Assembly: GCF_036785885.1 (NCBI RefSeq)
Contig: NC_092329.1
Location: 1,302,001 to 1,366,000 of the forward strand
Source: Coffea arabica
Taxonomy: Eukaryota > Streptophyta > Magnoliopsida > Gentianales > Rubiaceae
Direction: 5' to 3'
DNA: 64,000 bases
Shown: positions 39,427-50,542 of the stretch, piece after piece
How positions within the stretch are numbered: the stretch's first letter is position 1
Layout: each line of letters opens with the position of its first letter
Program-made: the position numbers and the translations under genes
Notes under the pieces: generated by a model
Database searches by the model: none
The model's input: the letters and a program-made list of their open reading frames with translations, nothing else
What the model was told of the DNA's origin: nothing

Positions 39427-39946
39427 GGACAAATTACATTTTACCCCCTGTGATTCAGTGTTTCTGTATATAATCCTCCTATGATTCAAAAACTATACGT
39501 AATACCCTCATGGTTTGCATTAAAGTGTTAAAATAACGAAATTTGTAATTTATAGCGGAGTCATCTAAAATGTCAAAAATATCCTTATGTAAAGTTAAAA
39601 ATTATTTATTAATCACAGGGGGTTATGTGTATATTTTGAAAATTATAAGGGAGTTATATGTTAAAGTATTAAATCATAAGGGGGTTATGTGAAAAAAATA
39701 TAAAACTATACGGGGTTAATGTATCATGTATATTATATTTATATATTTTGATCATTTTAGCAATTTTAATTTTTAAATAAGGTTAATTTCGATATTTTCA
39801 AAGGTTCTATTACGATTTACGAATGATCATTTCCATCATTTTGACATTTTAATCCAAACCATGAAGGAGTTATGTATATCTTTTGAAACTATAAGGGTTT
39901 ATGTACAAAAACACTAAACCATAGAGGGTTAAAATGTAATTTGCCC
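39427..39946. mobile_element. Mutator-type MITE with a perfect 9-bp target duplication
   Basis: The left end ggacaaattacattttaccc is inversely repeated by gggttaaaatgtaatttgccc at the right end. The 9-mer aatattgaa occurs exactly on both sides, at 39418-39426 and 39947-39955. The 520-bp interior is AT-rich with repeated phrases such as gggggttatg and no transposase. The 9-bp duplication and terminal repeats together assign it to the Mutator superfamily as a non-autonomous element. Confidence 0.8.
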
Positions 39947-39998
39947 AATATTGAATGTCATTTATAGAAAGCATAGGATCTGAGCTGTTTAAAATCTA

Positions 39999-41680
39999 CA
40001 TGTTTACTGCTCTGGGAAAGAGATGCCATAGTGTCTACGTAAAAAAGCTGGAATATGTCACATTCACCATGGAAACTTGGTAAAAGCAGAAGCTTTTTTG
40101 AATGTTTTGAGACATGAGAATTTACATGACCATCCCCAGTCAATTATTAAGATCGGAGATTCACTAATGAATCACGAGCATTACGAATCTGCACTAGAAT
40201 ACTATATGATGTTGGTAGGAGATGTAGTTAAGAACCATGGCTGCCTGTATCTGAAAATTGCCGAGTGTTGCAGTTGTCTGGGGAAACGATTGCAATCAAT
40301 TGATTACTTCTATAAAGCTTTAGATAAACTTGAGAATAGTGTTGATGCTTGCTTGGCTTTGTCATTAATTCTTCTTAAAGAAAATAAAGATGATGAAGCC
40401 ATTTCTGTTCTCTGTCCTCCTAAAGAATCAGAGTCACTATTTAACTTGAACCTAAATGCAGCAAAACCATGGTGGCTTAATGGGATAAAGTTGAAGCTTT
40501 CTCGAATCTACAAAGCTAGAGGATTGCTGGAGGCATTTGTGGATGTAATTTTTCCTGTAGTTCGTGAGACATTGTTTCTTGAGACCATACAACAAAAGGT
40601 CAGGCCAAGGAGGGAGCTATCAAAAAGTGTTCTTTCTGAAAGGATAAAAATACTTGAGCATGTTAGGACTGATACTGTGTTTCATGGATTTAGACCTGTC
40701 GCTTCAGCATCAGATCTGTCTAGAGCTTCCAGAGGAAAAAAGTTACTAAAAAAGAAGGAATCTAAAAGAATTGCTGCTTTGGCCGCTGGAATTGAGTGGA
40801 TAAGTGATAATTCAGAGGATGAACCTGCTCAACAAGCGCCAAGAAAGCTTCCTCCTCCAAACCTTCTAAGAGATGCAGAGCATCATTATCTCATTATAGA
40901 TTTATGCAAAGCACTGTCATCCCTGAAAAAGTATTGGGAAGCATTGGTAATCATCAATCTAACTCTGAAATTGGCCTCCAATGTTTTGTCTGTTGAAAGG
41001 AAGGAAGAGCTTAGAACTCTGGGAGCCCAAATAGCATACAATATTGCTGCCTGCTCATGGCTTGGAATATGCACGCTATTCTGCTTACAAAGTAATCTCA
41101 AAACTGGACAGCCGATATTCAAAGCTTAACAAGCTTTTACGCACCATGCGAACCAAGCACAAAGGTTGTGTACCACTCACTCTCATTTTTGGGCACCAGT
41201 TTACCATGATCAGCCAGCATCAAGCAGCTGCTCGGGAATATTTGGAAGCTTACAAGCTGATGCCAGATGTTCCCTTGATCAATCTCTGTGTTGGAACTTG
41301 GAACTGCATTGATAAACTTGGCCTTGTGTCACAGTCTTCAAAACAAACATCAGTCTGTGGCACAAGGATTGGCGTTTCTGTACTATAATTTATGGCTTTG
41401 TAGATATAGTCAGGAAGCACTCTATAATGTTGCTCGAGCATATCATCATGTCGGTCTTGTTTCTCTTGCTGCTGTAAACTATGAAAAGGTTCTTACAATG
41501 CATGAAAGTGATTACCCCGTGCCGAACCTTCCAAATGAGAAACCAGATGGTATGGCTTCTCTAAAGCCAGTTTACTCTGACCTTCATCGAGAAGTAGCTT
41601 ACAATTTGCACCTGATCTACAAGAAAAGTGGAGCAATTGATCTTGCTGGGCAAGCCTTGAAAGATCATTGTGTCATATGA
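39999..41680 (+). pseudogene. Intronless, 5'-truncated pseudogene of TFIIIC subunit GTF3C3
   Basis: The sequence reads as the C-terminal part of plant general transcription factor 3C polypeptide 3, a TPR protein of the RNA polymerase III factor TFIIIC. The main open stretch is 40077-41040 (NLHDHPQSIIKIGDSLMNHE, AKPWWLNG, KKLLKKKESKRIAALAAGIE, DLCKALSSLKKYWEALVII). Similarity continues upstream to about 39,999 through an in-frame stop (HVYCSGKEMP then stop). After 41,040 the frame shifts, near the AHGLEYARY motif. A segment I expect after that motif is missing. A 7-bp duplication near 41,290 (ggaacttggaac) shifts the frame again, after which NKHQSVAQGLAFLYYNL to LKDHCVI and a stop at 41680 follow. 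No introns interrupt about 1.7 kb, whereas plant orthologues are multi-exonic as far as I know, so a retrocopy is likely. I see no clear poly-A tail. Confidence 0.8.
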
Positions 41681-42346
41681 CTAAATAGAGGTAATTTCAG
41701 TTAGTTCTTGGCTAGTTTCTTCTAGGTACTATTTGGTGAATATTACATAAGATGGGAGACATTAATATTCCTCCATTATCAGGTATGGACTCTTGAACTT
41801 CCTCCACTTGTCATTGTTTAGCTTCGGTCGTAATCCTGAATGAAAGCATTTTCCACAGCCCTTGTGTGTGTACTTCTTTAAAATAGAGAGGAAATCAGTT
41901 CCTTTAATATTCAATTATGATTAGACCGTCATCGCCATATATTTCACAGGCTTTCTTGACAGATATTCCGTACATCAGTTATTTAATTCCTAAGTTGTCA
42001 TCTTAAAATTTCTCTGCAGCCTTAATCTTACAATTAAATGTCTTAAGATGTCTATGTATGTGCCAAAACAGCATCTTGCTTCTCCGTGCACTCACAACAT
42101 ATACAACAGGAATGTGGTTTTTCGTTGCTCAAGTCCAGGAATGCGAGACTTCATGTAGTTTAAACCCAGAAACGTGGTTTCATGTTGTTTTTCGTGGTGT
42201 AGAAGCTGGTAGTAATTATTGTAAATGCTCGATAATGGAGGGGCAACAAACGAACGTTTCTCACAACTACAGACAAGGAGCAAGATATATTTATTCAAGT
42301 CGTAGATGAAAATGGATACAAAGCAATGCGGTCTAATTAATCTGTC
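41681..42346. other. Spacer between the GTF3C3 pseudogene and the monooxygenase gene
   Basis: It probably holds the copied GTF3C3 3' UTR on the left and the monooxygenase 3' UTR (minus strand) on the right. A stretch near 42,110-42,190 repeats the phrase gtggttt(t/c)(t/a)tgttg. No gene. Confidence 0.4.
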
Positions 42347-45314
42347 TTACAGATTACCACAATCAAATTTGGCATGTTCATTTCGATCTCGGAACAGAAT
42401 AGCCATTATGATGACAGCAATGAACTTTGTAATTGACATTGGCGGGCTCCCCAGGATGAGACCTGTGAGGTATGCTTGTGTTGCCAATCGCACCATCCGC
42501 ATTCTTCGCTCTTCTACATATTGATCAAAAGCTTGCCCAATTTTGTCAGTCATGATTTCTTTTCCTCTTTCATATGGACTGAGAGAAGCAATCTTCCTTC
42601 CCAGATTCCTTGCAAGAACCACTGCATCTTCCAAGGCTGCGGAACCACCCTGTCCTAGGAATGGTCCCATGGCATGCATTGCGTCTCCAGCTACTGTAAT
42701 GGGTCCTCTTCGAAACCTTCCCACGAGCATCTCCCACGGGGCATGGTATCTCAAGTGTGTGATGGACAATGAGTCTAGATCACTTCCTTCTATCATCTCT
42801 ACGGCATCAGATGGAAAGCCTTCTGTTATTTTCGTGGTTAACTTTCTAATGAGTTCTGGGTCATCAGGAAATTTTCTATCTGCAGCAAAATTTGAAGACC
42901 ATCAATAAATGGACAACCACTTCAACCTTAAATTCTATGCCAACAGCGTGATGTTCATCATACGGTAGCACTAAAGCACACGATGATGGTGAGAGCAAGA
43001 CTAATTAATCCTTCATGTGCTTATGATAGCAATACTGTTCCTTAACCAATGGAACACTAACTCCATCGAATATGGCATGAAAGCCGATTCAGGTCAGAGA
43101 TCCAGTTGAGGTTCCTGAAGTGCCCCTTTGCTTTGTCAAAATATTTTAGGAAAACCAAGAAATGAGAGAGAAAAAAAAAGGGAATCAAGGAGCATTTTAT
43201 TACCTAACTTGTTACTCAAAGAACAAAAAAATTACCTAACCAAGACAATGGTACACTAACAAACCAATAGACCAAATTATTGTCAACAGGAATTCGTCCC
43301 ACCATAACTCTGTCTCTCTTGATCCGCACAAGCTCAGGAGAAAACACATGACCGTTTGGATAACTCGTTAAGCCTCTAACTGAACAAAGAGCAAATAACC
43401 TTGTAGGCTTTATGCCAAGGAAATCCGCCACTACGGAATTTGATCCATCACATCCAATAAGAACCTGCGAAGACACAATGAGCATAAACAACTTGTAACT
43501 GACTCATCCCCCTAGATGCAGCTTTGCTGCGAAACACTGCTATAGTCAAGCTTCTTCCTCTAATTCGCATTAAAATGTGAATGCCTAATTCTTAAACATT
43601 TTTGGAAGCCAAACATTCAATTCCAATTAATGCTAGTAGTTCCCAAAATGTTCTATTCAAGGAAGATGATACTACTAATAACTTTTAACTAGGATGATAC
43701 CAAATTCAGATAATAAAAGATACCTTGGCTCTAATAGAGCTGCCATTATTGAGTGTGAGAGTTGGAAACATATTTTCAGGGTCCATTGTTACAGCAACAA
43801 CCTTGTATCCAAATCGTACAGTTTCAGGCGGTAAAGCATCAGCAAGAGCCTTGATGAGATCACTCCTTTTCAAGCAACGAGCTTCACCACCCCTACAGAA
43901 ACAGTTTAGCTCATACATGCACATGTTTACGTAGGTACAATCAAGTAGAAAATCCTGTACATGGCTTGGTATGTATTTCGCATTGAAGTTTAGAGAAGAA
44001 AGATTGACTTACGGAAATGGTATTGGCTGTTGCTGGTTTCCTTCGTCAACCCATATGCCCTGTCCTCTGTATGTACATGTCGGCAAATAAATCAGGTAAT
44101 CAATTTTGGGATCAAGTTGCATATATTCTCTGGTTTGCCAAGAAATACAGAAGCAGAGATGTAAAAGACAGAACTTGCATACCTATGGAACCTTTTCTTT
44201 AAAAAAAAAAAAAAAAAAATTTGTTTGTGTATAAGTTTTTATTGATCAGTACACACGTCAAACAATTAAAAGCAAATGATTATTTTTTAGAACCCAGAAC
44301 CCATCAAAGTTGCAAATAGCCATGAAACATCAAGAAAAAAAAAAGAACAAAGAAAAAGAAACTATCTGCAAGCTCTATAAAAATTGATTCAAGTTCTCCT
44401 GTGTTTTCTGAACCTTCTTCCAAATTGCGATTAAGGTTCAATTTCTTTGAGAACTTGACCATGTACAGATGACTCGGAGTGGAACCGAAGATGCTGAATT
44501 TTGAGTGATGGTGCAAATTTGCTTTTGCTACCTAAGACCCTGTTTGATACTCCAATTCAGCATTTAAATTTGGGTCTTAACATGTTCAGATGCAATTATA
44601 ATTAAAATTTTAAATTTTGAATTAATTAAGTGTCACCGAATTTTCTAGTTAAAACTTGGTTCCATAAATCAACAATGTGATATAAACTCAAATAATGCAC
44701 ACTAAGTTCCTTAATGTGATTATCACTTAAGTTCCTTTGATTTGCAATCATACTCGCTACTTGTAAGGAAAGAGAGAGAGTTGGAGACGGGCTATAAGCT
44801 TTTATCCTGAACTTTTCCTATGTAGCAGCATAGCATAACAGAGAATTAAATGAAACTACCATTCAACAAGCGGTATATAGAAGCAAATTACTCCGAAAAA
44901 AAAAAAAAACTTAGATAGATTGACAGAGCTTGGGGATAGATAGACAGATAGATAATAGGATAAGCACCCTTGAACAAGAATAGCCTTGTCTCTGAGCACA
45001 TCTCCAACACCAAGCTGATCAAGTGCCCGCCACCCATTACGTAAGATTGTTATAGCTGAACCCTCTGCTCGCAGACTCTCTGATCTTTCATAAACTACAC
45101 TTCTGAGTCCCTTCCTGCAAATGATTGGTTAATTAATCAGCCAATACTTATCACGCACTACAATTCTTGCCTCTCCAACTAATTCATATACACAAAACCA
45201 ACAGCGAATGAAAGAGAAGATGGACCTGTGAAGAGCAAGGGCCGTTGCAAGTCCGCCAATACCACCGCCGACTATGACAACCTCGTGCTCTTCTTCTTCT
45301 CTGACTGCATCCAT
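42347..45314 (-). CDS. FAD-dependent monooxygenase (plant MO1/MO2-like)
   Basis: Six exons join in frame to 406 aa: 45314-45226, 45114-44968, 44066-44013, 43892-43724, 43464-43236 and 42879-42347. The protein is a class A flavoprotein monooxygenase with a Rossmann FAD-binding start (VVIVGGGIGGLATALALHR, GxGxxG at residues 16-21). The DG motif is GCDGSNSVV (157-165), and the second FAD motif is GDAMHAMGPFLGQGGSAALE (294-313). It resembles plant monooxygenase 2 and, more distantly, zeaxanthin epoxidase and bacterial salicylate hydroxylase. Such enzymes use NAD(P)H and oxygen to hydroxylate or epoxidise a small substrate; the substrate here is unknown. No transit peptide is obvious, so a cytosolic or peripheral membrane location is possible. 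All motifs are intact and no frame break was seen. A minus-strand TATA-like stretch lies at about 45404-45415, roughly 95 bases before the start. Confidence 0.88.
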
Positions 45315-45829
45315 TTTTCTCTCTCCCTCTCTCTCTCTTACAGTTATAGTATGACTTGTCTGATGATGGCTTCTTTTTATAATGCTATATCTTACATATC
45401 TTACATATATATAAAGACTTAAGATTTCTTCTCCAGTCAACTACTGTTAAGGGTCATACGTCTTTTACGGTCTAATTACAACTTTGTCCTACCAGAGTAC
45501 CAGACATAACATCACCTCAAAACAATAGATAACTGTTAAGGGTTATTTTCGGCATGTTGGGTCAAATTATCCTCCTTTCCTTTTCATTGTTTCCCGTTTC
45601 TCCCACTGCTCCTCTTCTCCTCGGTGGAAAAAGAGCAGCAGACAAGTAGTTGAATAGGTTTTAGGGACAGTGGCAAAAAATGGGTTGTCTACCTGCTATG
45701 CGTTCTTCCAAAGCAAACAAAGAAAAGTGTGAATTCAACTGCCACTTGGTCAACAATCTCATGCTTTCTCTGTCTTTCCCCTTATTTTCTTTCTCCTTCG
45801 TTTTGCTTTTCTGGTTTATAGACAAAGAC
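45315..45829. other. Upstream region of the monooxygenase gene and copia flank
   Basis: Candidate TATA-like sequences for the minus-strand gene lie at about 45373-45381 and 45404-45415. A CT microsatellite in its leader is at about 45319-45340. From about 45,728 the sequence (gaattcaactgccacttggtcaac) starts an imperfect repeat that continues on the far side of the copia insertion. No gene. Confidence 0.45.
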
Positions 45830-46117
45830 TGATACAAATATTGAGGCAAATAATAAGAGAAGCAAAGGACAAATGTTTATTTTTTTGTGAAACTCACACA
45901 ACTTATAACATGAAATTACTCTATTTATAGAGTTTAAACCAACTCCACTAACTATCCCACTAACTCCATTAACTATCCCAATAACTCCACTCACTCCTCC
46001 ACTAACTCCACTAACTCCACTAGGTACTCCACTAATCCCACTAATTATTCCACTAACTCCACTAATTAGGTAGCATAAACAAATATGATTAATTAACAAC
46101 GGTAAATACTTCTAACA
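45830..46117 (-). repeat. 3' LTR of the copia element
   Basis: 288 bp with TG...CA ends. It contains a minisatellite based on actaactcc that has one 9-bp unit more than the other LTR. Confidence 0.93.
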
Positions 46118-46155
46118 ATTCCTCCCTTAAACTGAAAGTTTATCAAACATTCAGT

Positions 46156-49100
46156 TTAATATGATTTATTAACTGCACAGACTCCAAGCAGCTTCCTTAA
46201 TTTCTGAAACGTGGATAACTTCAATGGCTTGGTCATTATATCAGCAATCTGATCTTCACTTTTGCAGTAGAGAAAATCAATTATTTCATCCCTTGTGAGC
46301 TCCCTTAGAAAATGAAACCTCACATCTATGTGTTTGGTTCTTCCATGTAGAACTGGATTTTTAGAGAGCTTGATGGCAGAACTGTTGTCACAATAAATTG
46401 TAGTAGCTCCTTCTTGCTGAAAATGCAACTCTTCAAGAATATTCCTTAACCAAATTGCTTGACAGGCACAGGCGGTTGCAGCTACATACTCTGCTTCAGT
46501 TGTTGATAACGTAACAATTGGTTGCTTTTTTGAACACCATGAAATAGCTGCTGAACCCATCATGAACACATACCCAGACGTACTCTTTCTATCATCAGAA
46601 TCGTCTGCATAGTCACTGTCAGTAAAACCAAACAAATCTGATTTTTCACCATTCTTGTAAAATAATCCATACTCAATGGTTCCCTGCAAGTATCGAAGAA
46701 TCCTCTTAGCAGCTAGAAGATGTGTCTCCCTTGGACTTTCCATGTATCTACTAATAAGACTTACAGCATGCATAATATCAGGCCTAGTTACTGTCAAATA
46801 CATCAAACTTCCCACAATTTGCTTGTAAAGGGTGCTATCAACCCTCTTTCCTCCTGGTTCTTTGATGAGTTTTAAACCCACTTCAACTGGCGTACTAACA
46901 GAATTACAATTCGACATTTGAAATCTGTTCAGAATTTCTTGCACATATTTTCTTTGAGAGACAAAAATTCCATCAGCAGATTGCACCACTTCAATACCCA
47001 AAAAATAATGCATCTTTCCAAGATCAGACATATCAAATTCAGCCATCATAGATTTCTTGAATTTCTCAAACATGGCACTATCATTCCCAATAAAAATAAG
47101 ATCATCAACATATAAGCAAACAATCAGCAATTTACCTCCATCTCCAATCTTTATGAAAAGTGTATGCTCATATGGGCATTTCTTAAATCCCTCCTTAGAA
47201 AAATAAGCATCTATACGACTATACCAAGCACGCGGGGCTTGTTTTAATCCGTATAATGCTTTCTTGAGTTTGTATACCTTATGTTCACTTCCAACCTTCA
47301 CATAACCAGGAGGTTGATAAATAAATACATGTTCCTGTAAATCACCATGTAAAAATGCTGATTTTACATCCAATTGGAAGATAGGCCATGAATTTTGAGC
47401 TGCCAATGCTATCACCATCCTAATCGTGTCATGCCTTGCGATTGGAGCAAAGACTTCTCCATAATCTACCCCAAACTCTTGCTTATAGCCTTTAGCTACC
47501 AGACGTGCCTTGTACTTGTCAACTTCTCCATTCTCCTTTAATTTCGTCTTGTACACCCACTTGACACCTATAGATTTTTGTCCTTCTGGAAGATTGGTTA
47601 ACTCCCAAGTGTTATTTCGTTCAATAGCTGCAATTTCTTCATCCATTGCCTTCTGCCACTTCAAATCTTTGACAGCTTCTTCAAAAACTGTAGGATCACA
47701 ATCGAAAAATAGTGCAAAATATGTAAGTGGGTTTTCAGATTGATCAATTCCAGTTACCTCATAATCAATCATCCATGCAGGTCTTTTTCTAATACGTTGA
47801 GGCCGTCCTTCATCTTCTGCTACTGTTTGGGAATTTGATACATTATCTGGACCATTTGATGGAATTTGTTCTGTCAACTGCTGCATGTTTTCTTCATCAA
47901 CTCCATCAAAATCAGCGGGTATTTGTTGTTTAATAATATTATTGCTCCATGGCCAAAAATTTTTCTCATCAAAAATTACATCCCGACTGATGACAATTTT
48001 CTTGGTGATAGGATTATAAAGCTTATAAGCTTTTGACTGGTCACTAACACCAAGAAAAATGCATTTCTCCCCGTTGTTGTCCAGTTTTGTCCTCTTTTGC
48101 TCTGGAACATGAGCATAGGCAATGCATCCAAAAATTTTGAAGTGATCCACTGTTGGTTTCCGTCCGCTCCATGCTTCCTCATGCGTCATATTTTTAACAG
48201 CAAGTGTGGGACTTCTGTTCAATATATGAATGCTCCAGTTGACAGTTTCGGGCCAAAAGTTTTTTGGAACACCACTTTTTGTCAAAATGCTCCTCACCAT
48301 GTTCAATATTGTACGATTCTTCCTCTCTGAAACACCATTCTGCTGCGGCGTATAAGCGGTTGTAAGCTGCTTTTGAATTCCATGCTCCTCACAAAAATTT
48401 ATAAATTCTTGTGAATTATACTTTCCACCACGATCACTGCGAAAAATTTTTATGGATTTATCTGCTTCCTTTTCGACAAGAGTCATGAAATTTTTGAACG
48501 TTGAAAATGCTTCAGATTTTTCCTGCAAAAAATAGACCCAAGTTTTTCGACTATAATCATCAGTAAACGTCATAAAATAACGTTTTCCACCATTAGATGA
48601 CGGATTTATGGGTCCGCATAGATCAGAGTGAACCAGCTCCAAGACATTTTTTGCTCTCCACGATTTTCCTTTTGAAAAGCTATCTCGATGTTGTTTGCCA
48701 ATAACACATTCTTCACAAACTTCTGAAAGAGTTTTGATTTGAGGTAAATCAGCTACCATATTTTTCTGTTGCAAAGTTTTCAGTCCACCAAAATTCAAAT
48801 GTCCATAACGAAAATGCCATAACCATTCCACATCTTTCGATTTTGTCGAGAAACATGAATGAGTCAAGTTTTGCAAATCGAGTGGGAACATACGATTTGC
48901 CGTCATCTTAACTTGAGCAATTAAGCCCAACTTTGCATCTCGAATCTGACATACACCACCTTTGATTGAAATCTCGTACCCTTTTTCGAGCAACTGACCC
49001 ACGCTAAGCAAATTTGTCTTTAAGTCTGGAGCAAAAAGAACATCAGTAATAGTGTGGGTAGAAGAATTTTCTTTAATTTGGATAATTACCCTTCCTTTTC

Positions 49101-50196
49101 CCATAACAGAAATTGTAGAGTTATCACCAAACTTGACAGTGCTACGGAATGACTCGTCCAATTCAGAGAATGCCTTCTTATCTCCACACATGTGATTGCT
49201 GCAACCGGTGTCTAAATACCATGTGTTTTGTTGAGTTTCTTCACTCATGTGGCACACCATCAAAAGAGACACTTCTTCTTCTTTTTCTGCAAAATTAGTC
49301 CTTTCTCCATTTTGTCTATTCAAATTAGTTCGACATTCGGACTGATAATGGCCATACCTATGACATTTGTAGCATTCAACATTGGACTTGTCTGCTGACT
49401 TTGGCCTTTGATTTGTTAATGGATAGCCTCCTCGTCCTCTTCTTCTTCCTTGAAATTGATTTTCTTGGTGCTGGTATTGTTGTTGTTGGCTGCCACGATC
49501 ATTATTTCCTCTACCTCTGCCTCTGCCTCCTCTCCATGTTGAGTGAATTTCTGCTGAAGCCACTAGTGCTTGCTCCTCTTTCTCTTGCTGGTTAATTTTT
49601 TGCTCATGAACCAACAAAGAACTCTGTAACTCATCAATTGAAATTGCATCAATATCTTTCGATTCCTCTATACAGCATACAACAAAATTAAATTTTGTTG
49701 TCATTGATCGAAGAATCTTCTCGACAATGGTGACGTCCTTCAAGTTTTTTCCATGGATCCTCATCTTGTTAGCGATTGCCATCGTTCTTGCGAAATAATC
49801 AGTGACTGATTCGCTTGACTTCATGCGTAAAGTCTCAAATTCGGTCCGAAGAGCTTGAAGCTGCACCCGCTTCGCCTTTGCATTTCCTTGATACTTTTTC
49901 TTCATGGAGTCCCAAATTTGTTTGGAGGTATCTTTGCTAAGAATTGTCTCCAAAATGGCTCGATCAATAGCTTGAAAAAGATAATTTTTGGCTTTAAGAT
50001 CTTTCAGTTTCAGTGCTTCCAACTCCATTTTCTGCACCTCTGACAATATTTCTCCGACTGTTGGCTCTGCTACTCCAGATTCGACAACCTGCCAATACTC
50101 CTTGGATCTCAAGAAGTTATCCATTAGCATACTCCAATGATCATAGTGACCATCAAAGCGAGGAATTGCTGGCTGCACAAAATTGTCGGTGGCCAT
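46156..50196 (-). CDS. Copia Gag-Pol polyprotein, intact
   Basis: A single 1346-codon frame without stops. In order: a UBN2-type Gag region at about 1-250 with an RG-rich tract at about 222-257; a CCHC zinc knuckle at 275-288 (CYKCHRYGHYQSEC); an aspartic protease with DTG at 329-331 (WYLDTGCSNH); an integrase with HHCC zinc-binding residues at about 460-500 and catalytic core around LVHSDLCGP (about 521), TDDYSRKTWVYF and GVSERKNRTIL; a reverse transcriptase with YVDD at 1029-1032; and RNase H with DSDYAD and TEAEYVA (about 1230). Protease, integrase, reverse transcriptase and RNase H follow the copia order, with integrase before reverse transcriptase. All catalytic motifs I can check are present. 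The lineage within copia is not certain. Confidence 0.95.
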   Translation of the reverse strand: MATDNFVQPAIPRFDGHYDHWSMLMDNFLRSKEYWQVVESGVAEPTVGEILSEVQKMELEALKLKDLKAKNYLFQAIDRAILETILSKDTSKQIWDSMKKKYQGNAKAKRVQLQALRTEFETLRMKSSESVTDYFARTMAIANKMRIHGKNLKDVTIVEKILRSMTTKFNFVVCCIEESKDIDAISIDELQSSLLVHEQKINQQEKEEQALVASAEIHSTWRGGRGRGRGNNDRGSQQQQYQHQENQFQGRRRGRGGYPLTNQRPKSADKSNVECYKCHRYGHYQSECRTNLNRQNGERTNFAEKEEEVSLLMVCHMSEETQQNTWYLDTGCSNHMCGDKKAFSELDESFRSTVKFGDNSTISVMGKGRVIIQIKENSSTHTITDVLFAPDLKTNLLSVGQLLEKGYEISIKGGVCQIRDAKLGLIAQVKMTANRMFPLDLQNLTHSCFSTKSKDVEWLWHFRYGHLNFGGLKTLQQKNMVADLPQIKTLSEVCEECVIGKQHRDSFSKGKSWRAKNVLELVHSDLCGPINPSSNGGKRYFMTFTDDYSRKTWVYFLQEKSEAFSTFKNFMTLVEKEADKSIKIFRSDRGGKYNSQEFINFCEEHGIQKQLTTAYTPQQNGVSERKNRTILNMVRSILTKSGVPKNFWPETVNWSIHILNRSPTLAVKNMTHEEAWSGRKPTVDHFKIFGCIAYAHVPEQKRTKLDNNGEKCIFLGVSDQSKAYKLYNPITKKIVISRDVIFDEKNFWPWSNNIIKQQIPADFDGVDEENMQQLTEQIPSNGPDNVSNSQTVAEDEGRPQRIRKRPAWMIDYEVTGIDQSENPLTYFALFFDCDPTVFEEAVKDLKWQKAMDEEIAAIERNNTWELTNLPEGQKSIGVKWVYKTKLKENGEVDKYKARLVAKGYKQEFGVDYGEVFAPIARHDTIRMVIALAAQNSWPIFQLDVKSAFLHGDLQEHVFIYQPPGYVKVGSEHKVYKLKKALYGLKQAPRAWYSRIDAYFSKEGFKKCPYEHTLFIKIGDGGKLLIVCLYVDDLIFIGNDSAMFEKFKKSMMAEFDMSDLGKMHYFLGIEVVQSADGIFVSQRKYVQEILNRFQMSNCNSVSTPVEVGLKLIKEPGGKRVDSTLYKQIVGSLMYLTVTRPDIMHAVSLISRYMESPRETHLLAAKRILRYLQGTIEYGLFYKNGEKSDLFGFTDSDYADDSDDRKSTSGYVFMMGSAAISWCSKKQPIVTLSTTEAEYVAATACACQAIWLRNILEELHFQQEGATTIYCDNSSAIKLSKNPVLHGRTKHIDVRFHFLRELTRDEIIDFLYCKSEDQIADIMTKPLKLSTFQKLRKLLGVCAVNKSY

Positions 50197-50258
50197 CGTA
50201 ATTTATAATTCTCACAACTCACTTTTGTTTTCACTCACTAGCCTAGCTCTGGTACCAC

Positions 50259-50537
50259 TGATACAAATATTGAGGCAAATAATAAGAGAAGCAAAGGACA
50301 AATGTTTATTTCTTTGTAAAACTCACACAACTTATAACATGAAATTACTCTATTTATAGAGTTTAAACCAACTCCACTAACTATCCCACTAACTCCACTA
50401 ACTATCCCAATAACTCCACTCACTCCACTACTAACTCCACTAGGTACTCCACTAATCCCACTAGTTATTCCACTAACTCCACTAATTAGGTAGCATAAAC
50501 AAATATGATTAATTAACAACGGTAAATACTTCTAACA
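50259..50537 (-). repeat. 5' LTR of the copia element
   Basis: 279 bp with TG...CA ends, adjoining the primer-binding site on its interior side. It shares the actaactcc minisatellite with the other LTR but has one unit fewer. Confidence 0.93.
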
Positions 50538-50542
50538 AAGAC

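Larger units (their letters stand above)
45830..50537 (-). mobile_element. Full-length Ty1/copia LTR retrotransposon
   Basis: The element is 4708 bp, on the minus strand, and begins tgatacaaat and ends tctaaca. The 5-bp target duplication aagac is present at 45825-45829 and 50538-50542. The LTRs are 279 bp (50259-50537, the 5' LTR for the element) and 288 bp (45830-46117). Next to the 5' LTR the minus strand reads tggtaccagagcta, a good match to an initiator tRNA-Met primer-binding site. Before the 3' LTR it reads aagggaggaatt, a polypurine tract. One intact polyprotein frame fills the interior. I count about five or six substitutions between the LTRs plus a 9-bp length difference, so the insertion is fairly recent and may still be competent. 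Confidence 0.95.

Noticed and set aside
45782-46099. Gly-Val-Ser repeat protein across the copia LTR
   Set aside because: It is the translation of the actaactcc minisatellite in the LTR, and the same pattern appears in the other LTR.
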